From contig NC_088711.1 in assembly GCF_963576615.1 (NCBI RefSeq), forward strand, positions 13,315,869 through 13,379,868: DNA of 64,000 bases, read 5' to 3'. Of the stretch, positions 50,026-63,440 are shown piece by piece. Source of the stretch: Watersipora subatra (Eukaryota > Bryozoa > Gymnolaemata > Cheilostomatida > Watersiporidae). The translations under genes and the position numbers were made by a program. Within the stretch, counting starts at the first letter, position 1; every line of letters starts with the position of its first letter. The notes beneath the pieces were generated by a model, which did no database searches, was not told the origin of the DNA, and was given only the letters and a program-made list of their open reading frames with translations.

Positions 50026-53000
50026 TTACACCATTTTATCAAACTCTTCATTTGATTCACTGTCTTCCGATGTCTGTGGATCCGCCGGAGGTTGATAAAG
50101 ACGGTAGGCGATAACTAGTAAACTTATAGTAGTCAACTTGGCACAGAGAAGCACTATGAAGAATCTCAGGCCCATATCTCTTTGACTATATATCCAGCAT
50201 GATCTCTCAGAACCATCGCATGCCGTCTGCCATACCTCGCACACATTATCCAGTATGTCACCAAATAGCAACGGTCCAGGAATAGTTCCTACAATGAAAT
50301 AGCAAGACCTGCTATGATTGTAGGTGTAGGCGCTGTCAGGTCAACAGTTAGCTTCCCCACAAGTTTGTAATGTGTAAAATACTTCAAATTGCAAATCAGT
50401 TTGTATTCAGCCATTTTTTTTATAAAATAAAGTCGTATATATAGCTGTAATGAAATCATGTTAGTTTAAACTGGAGCATAAGTAAGCGGTCTTTCAAATG
50501 ATTAGTTCACTACAAGCTATTCTTGTTAAAAACTCGTATGGTATTTATATATTTAGTAAGCAAGATGTCTTCTATGTATGCAATGAAATTGAAGCATTAC
50601 TCGGAAAAAGATAGTTGAGGTTCTTATCGAATGAGAAGTAGTTGACTCACATTCGTGTACTTCAAATAACTCTATAAGAAATCGTTTGCATAACTATTGC
50701 AAACTAATTTATTAATAGCCTGTTATAGCAAAGTATATTTTTTATACCTTTGATAAAAAAATTGTGATGTGCCAGCTATGACCATTGCAACTCGTGTTAA
50801 GAAGTCATTGTAAGGTTTTGGAGAGCAGCACAGCCTACTCCTGATAGATTTACTGTTTTTTCAACTGAAATATTCCAATTTGTCAGTTTCAGTGAGCTAA
50901 ACAATGTGAACATATTTCGTTAGAGTCTGGTTGAAAGATTTTGTAGACAGTAAAAATTTGTAGCTGATGTTCTTATATGCTGTGATAGGCTTTTCAATGA
51001 ATGACCACAGTTTTTGAGTTTCATAGAGATGGTTGAAATGAATGATTCTAAATACATAGAACATCTAGGTAAGTTGGCATTCAAAAAAAGGAAATTTACG
51101 TGTCACAGCTTACCATAAACTCTGCGATGCTAGCAGCTTGGAGAAATATATTGTAAATTTTTAAAGTTAAAAAACTCACACTGCTGAAAGTTCGGTTGTT
51201 TTTATTTAAAAATTGTGTTATGATTTTATTTGTAATCGCGGATTCACATTAATATTATAAGCATATTTGAGGTAGATAAAATGCTGTGAAGCAAATGGGA
51301 CCTCCAACAATAAACCATGTATCAATTTTCTACATTCTCCGGAATCTTAGTGATAGATTGGTAGTCACTAATGATTATTTCAGACCTAATACTTTGTGTT
51401 TAGAATAAACAAATTGCATTGTTTATGGCTATAAGAATAGATTTTAAAAATTAGAAAGGAAATAATGGAGCTGCATTGATGTCAGGAGTCTCTAAAAGAG
51501 TAAGTTCTAGACTTTACCGATGAACCGCATCGTCATCTGCTGAACACTCAAAGCAAATGTTCTCTGCTTGTCATTGACACTCCTAAAACACGAAGTGTAA
51601 TCACATAAGAGGTTTGCAATCGTATCATACTGAATATCATGAGAATCTGTCTGAGATTCTTATGGATTAAATCAGTTTTGGTTCTGAGTGTTTATAAAAA
51701 CAAAATGAAAAACAAATATGTACACAAGATATATCAACAAAGTGTACAAGTTTTTTCCATAAACCAATATACAGCGTGGGTATATGAAAAAGATGATATA
51801 CAAACAGTGAGGTCTGAGGCGCTATATTGCATGAGAGGATAAATACATGGAGATATTAGAGAAGAGTCTGAAAGTAATTATCCTATAGAGTTAACTATTT
51901 ATTCCAGGACATGCTCGTGTGTTAAAACTGTTATTTTGTAGCTAGTAAATGATGTACATACCGTAATATGATGGTTGCTCCTGGCACAGACATCATAAAC
52001 ATGGAGATAAGAGCACCAAGTGTAATGGGGAGAAACACGTACAGCATATTGCAGTCATTTTCACATTTGCCGCTGATAGTTTGTATATTAGAGCTTCTAT
52101 TAGAGTCAGAGCTCTGCAGGAAGTCAGTGTTGTTGTATACTGTAGTGCAGTTACAGTCTTGAAACACCTACAATTGAGTTGATTGTTCGTTCATGCTGCC
52201 GCCCATTTAACTTACACTTACCAGCTAGAGAATTCGAACTGAAGTAGTAATCTTTACTTACTAAAAATGATTCAACATAATCCTAAGACAGTTTGTAGGT
52301 AAATGTAACTACAGTGTTACAAACATGTTTCTTTACTGTCTTTTATGATCCTACAAATTTATAGCATCATGCATTTAGTGTGACAAGATATGCGCAAGAA
52401 TATTTGATGATAGTAACTACTATTTATTAACAAAAATAGTAGATGATAGTCCTTACTTATGTACAAAGATAGTAAATGGTGGTGAGTAGGCAAGAACAAA
52501 AATAGTAGATGATAGTCCTTACTTATGTACAAAGATAGTAAATGGTGGTGAGTAGGCAAGAACAAAAATAGTAACTGAGTGAACAAATTTTTACTATAAT
52601 AAAAGTCTGGCTGTCTGTCTGTCTGTCTGTCCGAAGCGAAGGTTGGTTGTTGAGAAAAAGGTTGCTTTGTACAGTATTTGAACTCACAACTTTCAGCATG
52701 GTAGACCAATACTCTAATAACTACACCACTCAATCTCTTCATAACATTACTGAATAATTGTACATATATTTATTGCACCTGATGATTTTTCACACCCTAC
52801 TAGACACCTAGGGTACTAGTACATGTATGTATTAAGATAACAGATGAGAGCAAGTGACAATGTACAATGCGATTCAGTATTTCTTATAGTGAAATGTACC
52901 ATAGCAGTGGCTCGTTGCAATGTTGTGCTTAGTGGAATGATAGCTTTCAGAAAGCTGAGATGAAGAGTAAAAATATTTTTTCAATGTAATTCAGTTTAGA

Positions 53001-56000
53001 GTAATTGAAATTCAAGGCTGCGAAATAGCTGGCCAAATTGAGTTACATTTTTATTAGAAAAAAATCAAATTTAAAAATAACAGAGATTTTTAGGGTGCAC
53101 ACTACGATGGGCCTGATACTCAGACTCTGTACTTAGTCTCCTAGGTTACTGACATACAGATGTAGGTGGCCATAGCCTCCAAAATACTTAAACGATGATG
53201 TTCTAACCCTACAGGCTACCAAATTACAAATGTACCAACCAAGTAAAAAGGATGCTGTAGAACATGCTGCTGCTTTGTGTTTGAGGATATGTCACAAGCT
53301 ATTGAGTTTCTTGACGTTCTAATAAGCACCGTGTGGTATTTCTTTATAAAGACTGGTTTAAGCTGTATTGCTGTATGTTGGGGTTGTCCTCTCAGCGATT
53401 ACTTGTTTTATACGCACCAAAAACTGATTGCATTGCTGAGGATATGTCAGGAAATATTGCAGCTGTCAAACTTTTCCAATATTTTGCCGAGCATGTTCGA
53501 CAGTCTCTGCAATGTGCACCACTTCAGTGATAGGGATTGGCCGTCATGGATCGCTTAATCTATACTGTAATTCCCTTCATGATAGTTTCTGCAAGACTAG
53601 TATTTCATCATTTCAGTTATCACATTGTATAATGAACACGCTATGTCGTAGACTGTCCACCGATGTAAACACGGATGGGTTTGTGATAGCGTGAACAATG
53701 CTATCACAAAGGATTACTGGTGCATTGTGGGTTCAATGCCAACATACTGCGATATAGTGTAAACCAGCCTTGATAGAGGGTGACATATATCACTAACTTG
53801 AACATCTAAAATAGTACAATGTTACAACCATATACCGAAGAACTACAATATGTTTTTGCAGCACCATAAGTCATTACCCACAATTCTTTTTCAATAATTG
53901 AAGCTCAGAGCTCTGTGGAGGCGCTATGACAAAGCTGCCATTAATAATACTTTAAAAACTTTAGAACTATAATGTATTTGCTGTTAACAGCTGACTAGTG
54001 AAATTAAGCTGACAAACTAGCCAAAGCTGTCGCTATACACAAACTGTGTTACCAATGAAATTTTGCCATTGATATTCATTTCTTCAGCAGGGCTTGTACA
54101 TCCAGCATGGCAGGGCGTAAAGTACTCCACTCCCTGTGCACAGACCGGGTCATACAGTGAACCATCACAGTTGCAGCCTTCGTTACAGCTGCTAAGTAAA
54201 TCCACCTCAGAAATAGCACTACAACATAACGCTGCATTCAATAAGTTTGTAGTAACGGCATAAGAGAGTTGCAACTAGGCTGATATAAATCATTGGACTA
54301 TAGTGAGTTGACCAGATATAATATGCTATGCGATTTGACGAGTCAAGATGAATCATGACAGCTCAAGGCAGGTGACTGAGTTCTCAACATTTTAACACTT
54401 ACGCTCTATTGTAGCCTTTCGTAATGCCAGCGATCTCCTTGTTTTCACACTTGACAAAGAATACGGCTATCGCTAGTAGTATTATGGCAGAACAGCCCAT
54501 GTTGAATTTCATCATGCCCTGCACTTTCAGTTTGAAGCGATGTACTATGATTCCGCCCAAAAACTGACCAAATACTGCACCAGGAATGGCAATAAATCCT
54601 GTAATAACAACAATGGGTTTTTAGGTTTTTTATTTTTTTGGAGAGTTTCACCTTCAATTTACGCAACTTACAAGCAATTTAAATTATGGCATTATTTCAG
54701 AATAAATAGGTAGAACTGTTTGTTGGCCTTAGCCATATTGTGATGCGTATAAAAATAAAACACCTAAGCTATTTCTTTTGTTTAAAATAGTGTGAGTTTT
54801 ATAAGTTTCAGAATTTAGAAATGATTATTTTTTAGATTTAAGGTTAAAACATCCTCAACTATCAATGTCTTATCTTAGCCAATTTATTGAAGATTGTTGG
54901 TTATAAAAAAGTTCTATATTTTTTTCAGAAATGCAAGATAATGGTATAAGGAACACCTCCAAGTAGTTTGAGAAATTTGAAGCTTTCACAAAAATGATAA
55001 CTCATGTTTTTGCTATCAACTGAACTTACAATATTAGTAGGTTTACACTGGGAATGCAAATCCTATATCAGAAGGCCTGCATGCACAAAAGATACACAGT
55101 TCCTATAGTATCAGTAGGCCTGCACAAAGGTACACAATTTATGTAATATTAGTATACATACACATAGAGCTCCCAATTCCCATAATATAACAGACTTGCC
55201 TACGGATACACAAGTCCTGTAATATCTGTAGACCTGCACACAATATCTACATATAATAGCAGTGGTATGCATGTGGATGAACATCTTTTATCTCAGTAGG
55301 CTTGGATGTGGGCAGAGATATTCTATGTCAGTAGTTGTCTGCCCACATTCAAGCCTACTGAGTACTTAGTCAGTAGTCAGTAGGCTGGAATGTGGGCAGA
55401 CAATTTCTATGTCAGTAAACTTGGATGTGGGCAGACAATTTCTATGTCAGTAAACTTGGATGTGGGCAGACAATTTCTATATCAGTAGCCTTGGATGTGG
55501 GCAGACAATTTCTATGTCAGTAGGTTGGGATGGGGCAGACAACTTCTACATGTATGTCAGTAGGTTTATATGTGGGCAAACAATTTCTATGTCAGTAGGT
55601 TTGGATGTGGGCAGACACTTTTTATGTCAGTAGGCTTGGATTTAGGCAGACAAGTTCTATGTCAGTAGGTTGGGATCAGGCAAACAATTTCTATATGTAT
55701 GTCAGTAGGCTTGAATGTGGGCAGACAATTTCTATGTCAGTAGGCTTAGATGTGGGCAGACAATTCAAGGTTTATGCTGATGTACATACTGTTGTCAATA
55801 CTTTATAGACATGCACATACCTGTTAGTAAAGCAGCCCAGCTGGCCTTTTGATTAAACTGATTGGCTATAAACTTGGGTAAAAAGGTAGACAGCCCACTG
55901 ATTAGTAAACCCTCCACAGAGCTGATTAAACATTGACAGACGAATGCTGGGTTCTTGAGAAGCAACCATAGAGAAGCTGGAATATCACGAACGCTTATTC

Positions 56001-59000
56001 CAAAGTCAGACTTGTTAGCTTTGTGTGTGCTGCTATGATGGTGTTCTTGGCTTACGTTGTTTTTTCTCCGTTCTTCTGTTCCTGTAAATTAGCCTTTATT
56101 ATATTTTCCAAATCTTTGGGTGTTAAAACTTATGTGTTCAATTAAAATCGTAGATTTGTAAAGCCTTTACCTGAAAGAACTCTGGGAAATGTGAATAGTG
56201 GAATAGCTAAAATGAAACAAGAGGTGAAGCTAGCTAAGAATCCAATCCACCATGCTCCAACCCATGCTGGACTGTTGACAGATAGTTGCCTGCAATGTAT
56301 TTGATTTCCTTTAAACAAACTTTCTATGTTACAATATCATTTTGAATATCCTTTATGTAATTGTTTTACAGTCAACATTTTTGTCTTGCTGGTTCCGAAA
56401 AACATTTATATGATGCTTCTAAATTGAAAACACTGCAGCTCGTGCATGTACTGCATTACAGTTATAGTTCATAATGTCTAACAAAAAATTAAATGACTAC
56501 CACAACAATGCTAGCAAATAAGAAGAGGTCATAAGGTCGAAGGTTACTGTTGTGTTCAGAACGATTTTAACTCTGAACATCTCAGTCTAGTCAATGACGC
56601 TGTGAATATTCAACACATTTCGTTCATAAAATATTCTATTACAAATTATATCTAGTGCTTTCTAAAATATAAACTAAGTATAAGTGATCTTATTACGTCA
56701 TGTTATTACAATTCTCAATATAAGAGTTTTCATTATTAACTATATGAAGGCGTCAGCAGCGAAAGCGTTAAGCTTTACACATTCCTTTAGCGTAAAAGAT
56801 TATTGGTGATTAGATGAAGGAAAATGGATGTTCAGTAATTATTTTTCAGATAGTTGTTCAAACTCACCCAGGCGGTTGTTTGGGTGTATCCACATAGATA
56901 TCCAACATTTGACTACCAACAAGATACCCGATAGCTGGTCCTAATGCAGCTGAGCCATAAAATAAACCTGAAACATTCGACCTCAGCTGTGACCTTGTGA
57001 GGAATTTATTGCGGCTGAAAAAGGCAAGCTCTTGTCAAAGCAATCGCACTTACCCAAGTAGGTGGGAGATTGCTTAGAAGAAACGCTGCCATCGAGATAT
57101 GCTGGTGCTATAGCATAGAGTACAGTGCCAGCCAACCCGTGCAGACCTTGACCTATCAGCAAGGTGTACAAGTTGTCAGGCAGCGAGTCCTTACCATCAA
57201 CGCAGACAGCACTAGCGGTTGTATTGTCTGTTAATAGATATAGACTGGTTGCAATATCACCTTACAACTTGGTACTCAGATGACTCCAACAGCTTCCTAT
57301 ATGTGCTTCTATAACGCTGTGCTATCAAAAGTGCAGATTTAGACTTTTGATACACATATGTACATAGAATATATCAGTAAGAAGCTGCAACGCCGTTTAG
57401 GTATCTACAATTGTGGCTCTAAGGAGAAGACAACACCCCAAATGTTATGTGATAGTATCATTAGGCATACTAAATATTCTAACGCTAAACTATGGCACAT
57501 AAATTTGTCTACACAGGTTATCTGGTTTGGTTACATGGACTATCTGGTCCAAGATGTAAAAGCTGTAAAACAACATAAAGACCAGCTGTAACTGGTCTGC
57601 CTATGTTGTTCATGCTATGTTAAATAGCTAAAAACAAAAACATAGCAATTGTTATAATCTTACGCTGCCATATTTTTTATTAATCTGCAGACAACAGAAA
57701 GTCAAATGTTCGGGTGAGTCTAGAGGCACAAGATGATATACTGGAAGCACAACCATGACTAACTTGATAAACAGTCATGGGGCGGTGTTATTATGGTAGT
57801 TATCCCATCTTGTAAAGAAGCTACGCTTACCAAAATTGTAGCAAATTGGCTGCCTCGTACCACTCGGTTCATAGTAGCCGGTGGTAAAGTGTGGCAGAGC
57901 CATAACCAGGGAACCAATAGCGAGCGATAAAGAACCGATGCTGATCAACCTTGGTTGGTGAAACTGAGGTGCAAAGTAACCAGCTGCCAGCACCTGTGGA
58001 GATAGAGAGGGACCACAAATAAACACAAGTATAAGATAAGAGGTCTCAGATAAATCTTCATTTGCTTTTGTGACTTTGAAACATCTAAGTTTATCACGTG
58101 CTGAGCTTTTAGATGCTCTAGGCGTACCTTGGAATTAAATATCTGTCATAGAAATGGCTTCGTGAGAAGCCTTACTTTTGTCCTCTGCAGATCTATAAAC
58201 AGGGAGTTATCTCCTATATGCTGCTTTCAGCGATGTCTGATTCACACAGTAATTTTTCTATCAATTCTCCGAGAATGAATATAATAAAACATTTTTAGCA
58301 TAAACCACACACATCTATTATGAAGTAAGCGTTCCATTATCATAGCCTATGGTTCATGGCTTTTGCAGGTGTGTGGCCACGCAAGCCCTTATTTCTTGTG
58401 AACGGATCTGACCAAGTCAATTATATACCATTGTTTATCCCAACCAAAACAAAGAATTGTCTTATTGTTTTTTGGTTGTAAGGGATACCACAGTCACATA
58501 TCTCTGTGCTTACTAAACGTAAAAGCGCCCTAAACTACTACTACTGTAAACTGTAAGCTTGTACTGATCCGAGTTTATATTAATTATCTACCAGAGGCAA
58601 CCTGATGTGCCGACTCACCGTACAACCAGCTGTCACATCGTAGAAGCTGGCCACAAGTCCTGTCTGCTTGCTGCTTAGTCCAAACCTCTTCTCGTACATC
58701 ACAATGTTCACATTGTTTATGCCATTTATTGCAAAGCCTAGAAGCGCATAGACAACTGAGATTAGACTAGAAATACTTAGTACTAGTACTTGATGCTCAT
58801 TGCTGTCTATGTTTAGGTGACGAATGAATATAATTATGAGCATGTTTACAAATTTATTTAAATCATTAGAGTATATGAGCGATGTTTGATATACGGTATT
58901 CACTTAGTTTGCTGGCTCAATCTTGTATTCATAGCTACAGCTTGGCCATAATTTAAAACTCTCACCCAAACTTGTGCATGTGCGTAAGACAAGAAGCATG

Positions 59001-61069
59001 TTGTTCCGTTTACACTCAAAGCAAACTTTCATGTCTTTTGCAATATAACTTGTAAGTTAAGGCAAAAATCAATTCTGAAAAACTATGCTTTGTAACAAGC
59101 TGCTGAAAAGCTTGGCGCTTCATTGTAGAAGGTTAAAGCTTTAAAAATGAGTTAATGACAATTTTGCATAAACAAAATTATTTCCTTGCGTTAAGCTCGC
59201 CATTGCTTGAGATTTTTTTCATTTTCAACCAGACAGTCCATAGCATATTCTTACACTTCTTTCACGGATGTTTGGAGACTGGTTCTCTGAAACCAGACAG
59301 AGGTTTAAAACAAAATTTTTGTTCTGCCAAGCAGAAGGCACGAAGCGTTTGCGTGTGAAGTTTGAATGAAACCAGCCAAAGATGTGGAAATGCACAGTGT
59401 TCACACAGACTAACAGACAGACGTACACGCACCCATGCAAGCACACACACACGCGTGCCATTATTATTCAGAGGAATAGGAAAAATGTAGAACAGTCAGT
59501 GAAAGGATTGGAAGCTGCATGTTTTATTTTTATATTTTATACGATCTAAAAATATTAAAGAACGATGCTCTAGTAAAGTTTTGCAAAGACATACAATGGA
59601 TCGAGATTGGAAGTCAATAAAGTACAAATACAAAGATCTTATGCAAAATTAACCTTAAGTTTTATGCAGCTGTAATTTATGTAACAAATGTATGTAATGA
59701 ATTCAAACAAATTTTTTTGATTAAAAAAAGGCAATATTTCCCAATTACATATGAACTACAACCATACTAAAAATAAAAGCCAGTAAGTTAAGAAGGACGC
59801 ATCTGTGAGAATATTTGGAAAAGTACAAGAGCTCTCAAGGATTATTGAAGGCCTGGACTTTTGAAGAACGCAAATGAGACACACTTTCAAACGTCTGCTG
59901 AGCTTGTATAATCGCTGACCAAAGGCATTATATTGTAAAAAAAATTTGCAAATACTAAACTACAAAATACATTTGTAACGCAGCAGAGCAAATATAACCA
60001 TTAGCTAAACATAAGTTCAAAAATAGCTTACAGTCTTAATTGGCTTCTAAAGCTACAATAAAGATGGAAACTCACAAATATTGTGCATTTTTACAAGAAT
60101 GAAATTTGCTGCCCAATAAACTAAATGTCCCCAATTGTTAGGTAAAAAATTCCTATGAAAAGAAAACTCCGCAAATAGTTGCCTATTAACTAATGGAAAC
60201 GGGTCGGATGTGTGTAAGAATTTACCAGACTTTTTGGGGACTATCATATTTTTTCACACACCCACACTCACAGATGTTCTCGTACAACTGCGGGCAATTG
60301 GGGAAAATGCTCAGATTTTGTCAGGAGTTGGATTAAACTATTTATTTTTTAGTTTTCTATAAGAAAAAGGGGTTTAGAAAATTGGGGATGTTCCTAATTT
60401 CCGAACGTCCCCATTTTGTCTGTTAAATTCTGGTGTGAGTCTCGAATTGCATGCATTTACAAGTACACACAGGCACACGCATGCACGCACACACGGACAC
60501 ACACACGCACACACACGCACGCACGCACACACACACACGTCTACACGCACGTGCACACAAACACAATGACAAAGGGGTATTTATTAATAGAGATGATGAA
60601 GTTTGTTTTTTGATATCCTTCCTAGTATGTTACTTTTAAGTCTACAGACTAGCTAAACAACTTATAGTATGTTTATATTAATCAATAGCTATTTTCAGAT
60701 TATGCACCATCACGTGTTCATCACGCTGTGGCTGGTGATAAGATGAGTGAAAGAGAGTGGTGAGTCTCGTGTGCTGATTAATGACTCAGGTATTCATCTT
60801 AGTGTCGATTCTCAGTTATATTCATCTTAGCAAATGAGTCAGTATGATTGATGTTTTCTAAGCAGTAAACATCAGCAATTCATGTAGCAGCGAATGGCAC
60901 AGCAACCGCTGACAGAAAACTCACCTTGTGTCATAGAGAATATACACATAAGCATGAGAAAGACTTTGACATTATGAAAAGAAGAGTGGTTGAATGCTTC
61001 AGATCTTGTTGAAGAGCCATCCTCAGATTCAATAGTTTTTGAACTGCTACAATATATATATATATACAT
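50026..61069 (-). CDS. SLCO: Organic anion transporter (OATP/SLCO family)
   Basis: Exons: 60925-61046 (or to 61069), 58619-58737, 57831-57993, 57054-57227, 56868-56967, 56171-56289, 55821-56081, 54403-54598, 54053-54218, 51962-52167, 51518-51582 and 50026-50288. They join in phase for 650 residues plus stop. The order matches a 12-helix OATP: first helix KVFLMLMCIFSMTQGF, then NNVNIVMYEKRFGLSSKQTG; QPRLISIGSLSLAIGSLVMA; GQGLHGLAGTVLYAIAPAYL and SPTYLGLFYGSAALGPAIGY; the superfamily signature AWVGAWWIGFL; and, in the large outer loop, a Kazal-like cysteine module (CNEGCNCDGSLYDPVC, YFTPCHAGC, then DCNCTT and KCENDC). The C-terminus is acidic (SEDSESNEEFDKMV). Family members carry bulky organic anions across the plasma membrane. 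The subfamily cannot be set. The start is uncertain: an in-frame ATG at 61069 lies inside a TA repeat and would add MYIYIYC, but an acceptor TATTGTAG at 61047-61048 suggests an upstream first exon that I cannot find. Confidence 0.94.
52430..52575. repeat. 66-bp unit, two copies
   Basis: The block AACAAAAATAGTAGATGATA...GGTGGTGAGTAGGCAAG occurs twice in tandem, with a further partial copy on the left. It lies in SLCO intron 9 between exons 9 and 10, next to SINE copy C. Confidence 0.75.
52600..52822 (-). repeat. tRNA-derived SINE, copy C
   Basis: On the minus strand a B-box-like GTTGTGAGTTCAAATAC precedes a run of (GACA)n, seen on plus as CTGTCTGTCTGTCTGTCCG. The opposite end shares GAATAATTGTACATATATTT and TTGCACCTGATGAT with copy A. 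It lies in SLCO intron 9. Confidence 0.65.
55275..55765. repeat. 35-bp minisatellite with one inverted unit
   Basis: About thirteen units of TATGTCAGTAGGCTTGGATG followed by TGGGCAGACAATTTC. One unit near 55346-55370 is inverted (TCTGCCCACATTCAAGCCTACTG), so 55294-55370 can fold into a hairpin of about 22 bp. It lies in SLCO intron 7, ending about 55 bp from the exon 7 donor. Confidence 0.9.
60465..60560. repeat. CA/CACG microsatellite
   Basis: A run of ACACGCAC-type repeats in SLCO intron 1. It creates Thr/His and Cys/Val frames on both strands that are not genes. A shorter CA-rich run lies at 59420-59460. Confidence 0.9.
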
Positions 61070-61090
61070 GTATATATATATATATATAAA
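61050..61090. repeat. TA microsatellite at the SLCO exon edge
   Basis: A (TA)n run, broken by ACATG, directly abuts the 5' end of the first recognised SLCO exon. It supplies the only nearby in-frame ATG (61069). Confidence 0.85.
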
Positions 61091-61728
61091 TATGCTATAG
61101 ATAAATATTTATGTATAATGGATAATGGATAAGTTATCAGGGTTACTGCTAACAGCCCTCTACGCTTTAAAAAGTGCGGAGTGTTATAAATAACTAGAGT
61201 GTTATAATAGGTAAAAAATTACCCATTTTTTTCTAGATTAATTTTTCTCTCTAGAGTTACGACAGAGTCAAACAGATCTGTTGTGATCCTAGAGAGAAAC
61301 ATCAACCTCGAAAAAGATAAGTAAGTTTAACCTATTGCAGCACTCTAGTTATATGTACATGTATATACTAGTTGAATGCCTCGCGTTGCACGGGTAATAA
61401 ACAACAGCTTATAAAAAATGGCAAGTAATGTAGTTGCCATTGGCTAATTTGAGTAAGTTAGTATATGTACTGCTTAACTTACTAATAAGAGCCGTGAGAG
61501 CAAGCTTTAGTGGCATTGCTCGTAGAACAACGTTGTTATGTGTTATTTAACAGACAATGACTATCTGCCGGATGAATGCATTGTATCCCATGTAGCTTAA
61601 TGGGATAGCTTGTTGCCTTGTGAATGGGAGGTTCCTCTTCCCATTCATTCATTAAACCGTTATAACTGGACACAGAGATAAACAAAAAAACAAACAAAAA
61701 GACCAATTAAGATTATATATTATAACTA
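61091..61728. other. Region upstream of SLCO, no gene seen
   Basis: No coding frame was found. A motif ACTAGTTGAATGCCTCGCGT followed by TGCACGGGTAAT (about 61368-61400) resembles a repeat end common in invertebrate genomes. A tRNA-like stretch (TGTAGCTTAATGGGATAG near 61590, then GGTTCCTCTTCC) is too poor a match to call. Confidence 0.4.
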
Positions 61729-62850
61729 GAAATTCCTCTGTCATACAGCCCACGACCAAAGTGATATTGGAAAAAAGAAAGGGTACTAATGGTTGAGAAA
61801 TGCAATATTAGCAGTTAAATGGCACTGCAGCGCAATAGGATAACTGCAATGGTAGCTGCAATGGTAGCTGTAATGTACTGGGTGTTATTATGTACAACAA
61901 ACAGCAATAATGAAAGGAAAAGATTATATGTTTATATCTCTCCTCTGCAATAGGAGAAATGCAATATTAGAAGTAAAATGCACTGATATTATTAGAATAA
62001 CCAATATTATTAATATAGTAATACAGTAATAATAGAAAACCAATACACAATTTTGTTTACATTTTAAAACGTCATAGCTAACAATATCAAGAACTTGTGA
62101 TATTTATATAGATTTTTAGAAAATCTATTTAACAAAACTATTTAGAAAAAATAATAACAGTAACATATTGCCCATCATCGATGTTGTTAGTGCGACTATA
62201 ACACTTCAATAGTCATCCAAACTTATAATTAAATATTGTAATAATCTCATAAGAATCGTTAGAAAAAAATATCATCGTCATTTCCTTTACTTTCACTGCT
62301 TTGGACATCAGTTAGAATACCAAAGTACTCAAAAGTTTCCAAAATGTCAGTTACTTTGAAATCGGCAAAAAAGAAACGATTTCTGTACTTCTACGTTAAT
62401 TCCAGAAACCTTCGGCAATTCACCAATGCTATAGACTGGTGAAATGTGCACGTTATTCTTTCGTGAAATGCGCACGACTTAATGGTTCTATTCTCTGTCG
62501 CTCGGCGGTTCGTTTGCCGGTCTTAATTTTGATAAAACCAAGGCTTGGCAAGTTTTAATAACGATTTTCGGCCAAATTAATCTGTCTATTTGTGTATAAT
62601 CCGATCAGATGGGTAAGGTTTAAGAATACGTCGACAATTTTCAAAGACTTGGTAACATATTCAAATATGTTTTATGTGTTTTGTATCGTTATTATACTGA
62701 AACGACTCTACACAAAAATGGTTAAATTTGTTGATGAGATTTCAGTACAAGGGTTTGCGACGTTGTCGATGAATAATTTTTGTGAGTTGTGTGCACATGC
62801 ATTTATCATAAAACTCTCAAACATTCGCTCCGCTCGTTTGGTCGTGGGAT
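61729..62850. repeat. Dispersed 1.1-kb repeat, copy 2
   Basis: It is the direct-orientation partner of 5628-6775, with scattered substitutions and small indels. Inverted motifs CCCACGACCAAA (61749-61760) and TTTGGTCGTGGG (62837-62848) are perfect complements here, whereas copy 1 has one mismatch. The frame open in copy 1 is broken here, and its ATG reads ACG. Confidence 0.8.
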
Positions 62851-63095
62851 AAAATCTTATATAATATGGAATGTATTATTTATCAAGTATCACGTTAGAT
62901 ACTTAAAGATTATTAAAAATGAGAATTTATATCTGAAGCATAAGACATTCGAAGGTGCAGCATAAAGGATGATGGGGACAGTCAATGCTTTAGTGATGGA
63001 GTGTTGGTGAGAGTAAAATGGCAAATAAAAGATTAACCCTTGCTATTACAGCTCACAAGCATTGCGTAACTAATCTAACTGACACAGTAATAAGA
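62851..63095. other. Unique sequence, no gene seen
   Basis: No gene, RNA or repeat could be recognised in this short stretch between the dispersed repeat and the 36-bp array. Confidence 0.4.
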
Positions 63096-63099
63096 GAGC

Positions 63100-63440
63100 T
63101 ATGGCAATACACAGCCTATGGTCCTAATAAGATAGCTTTTCAACACACAGCCTGTGGTTCTAAGAAAATAGCTTTTCAACACACAGCTGGTGGTCCTAAT
63201 AAAATAGCTTTTCAATACACAGCCTCTGGTCCTAACAAGATAATTTTTCGATACACACTCTGTTGTCCTAACAAGATGGCTTTTCAACACACAGCCTGTG
63301 GTCCTAATAAGATAACTTTTCAATACACACTCTGTGGTCCTAACAAGATAGCCCTTCAATACACAGCCTGTGGTCCTAATAAGATAGCTTTTTCAATACA
63401 CAACTGATGGTCCTAATAATATAGCTTTTCAATACACAGC
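63100..63440. repeat. 36-bp minisatellite
   Basis: About nine units of CACAGCCTGTGGTCCTAATA followed by AGATAGCTTTTCAATA. The period is 12 codons, so frames stay open on both strands (63018-63407 plus, 63099-63359 minus). These are by-products of the array. Confidence 0.93.

Noticed and set aside
60374..60639. Cys/Val and Thr/His rich frames on both strands
   Set aside because: They derive from the CA/CACG microsatellite.
61575..61660. Possible tRNA gene or SINE head
   Set aside because: An A-box-like stretch is present, but the B box is poor and no cloverleaf can be drawn.
63018..63407. Frame with repeats around CGPNKIAFQ
   Set aside because: It is explained by a 36-bp minisatellite; the opposite strand is equally open.
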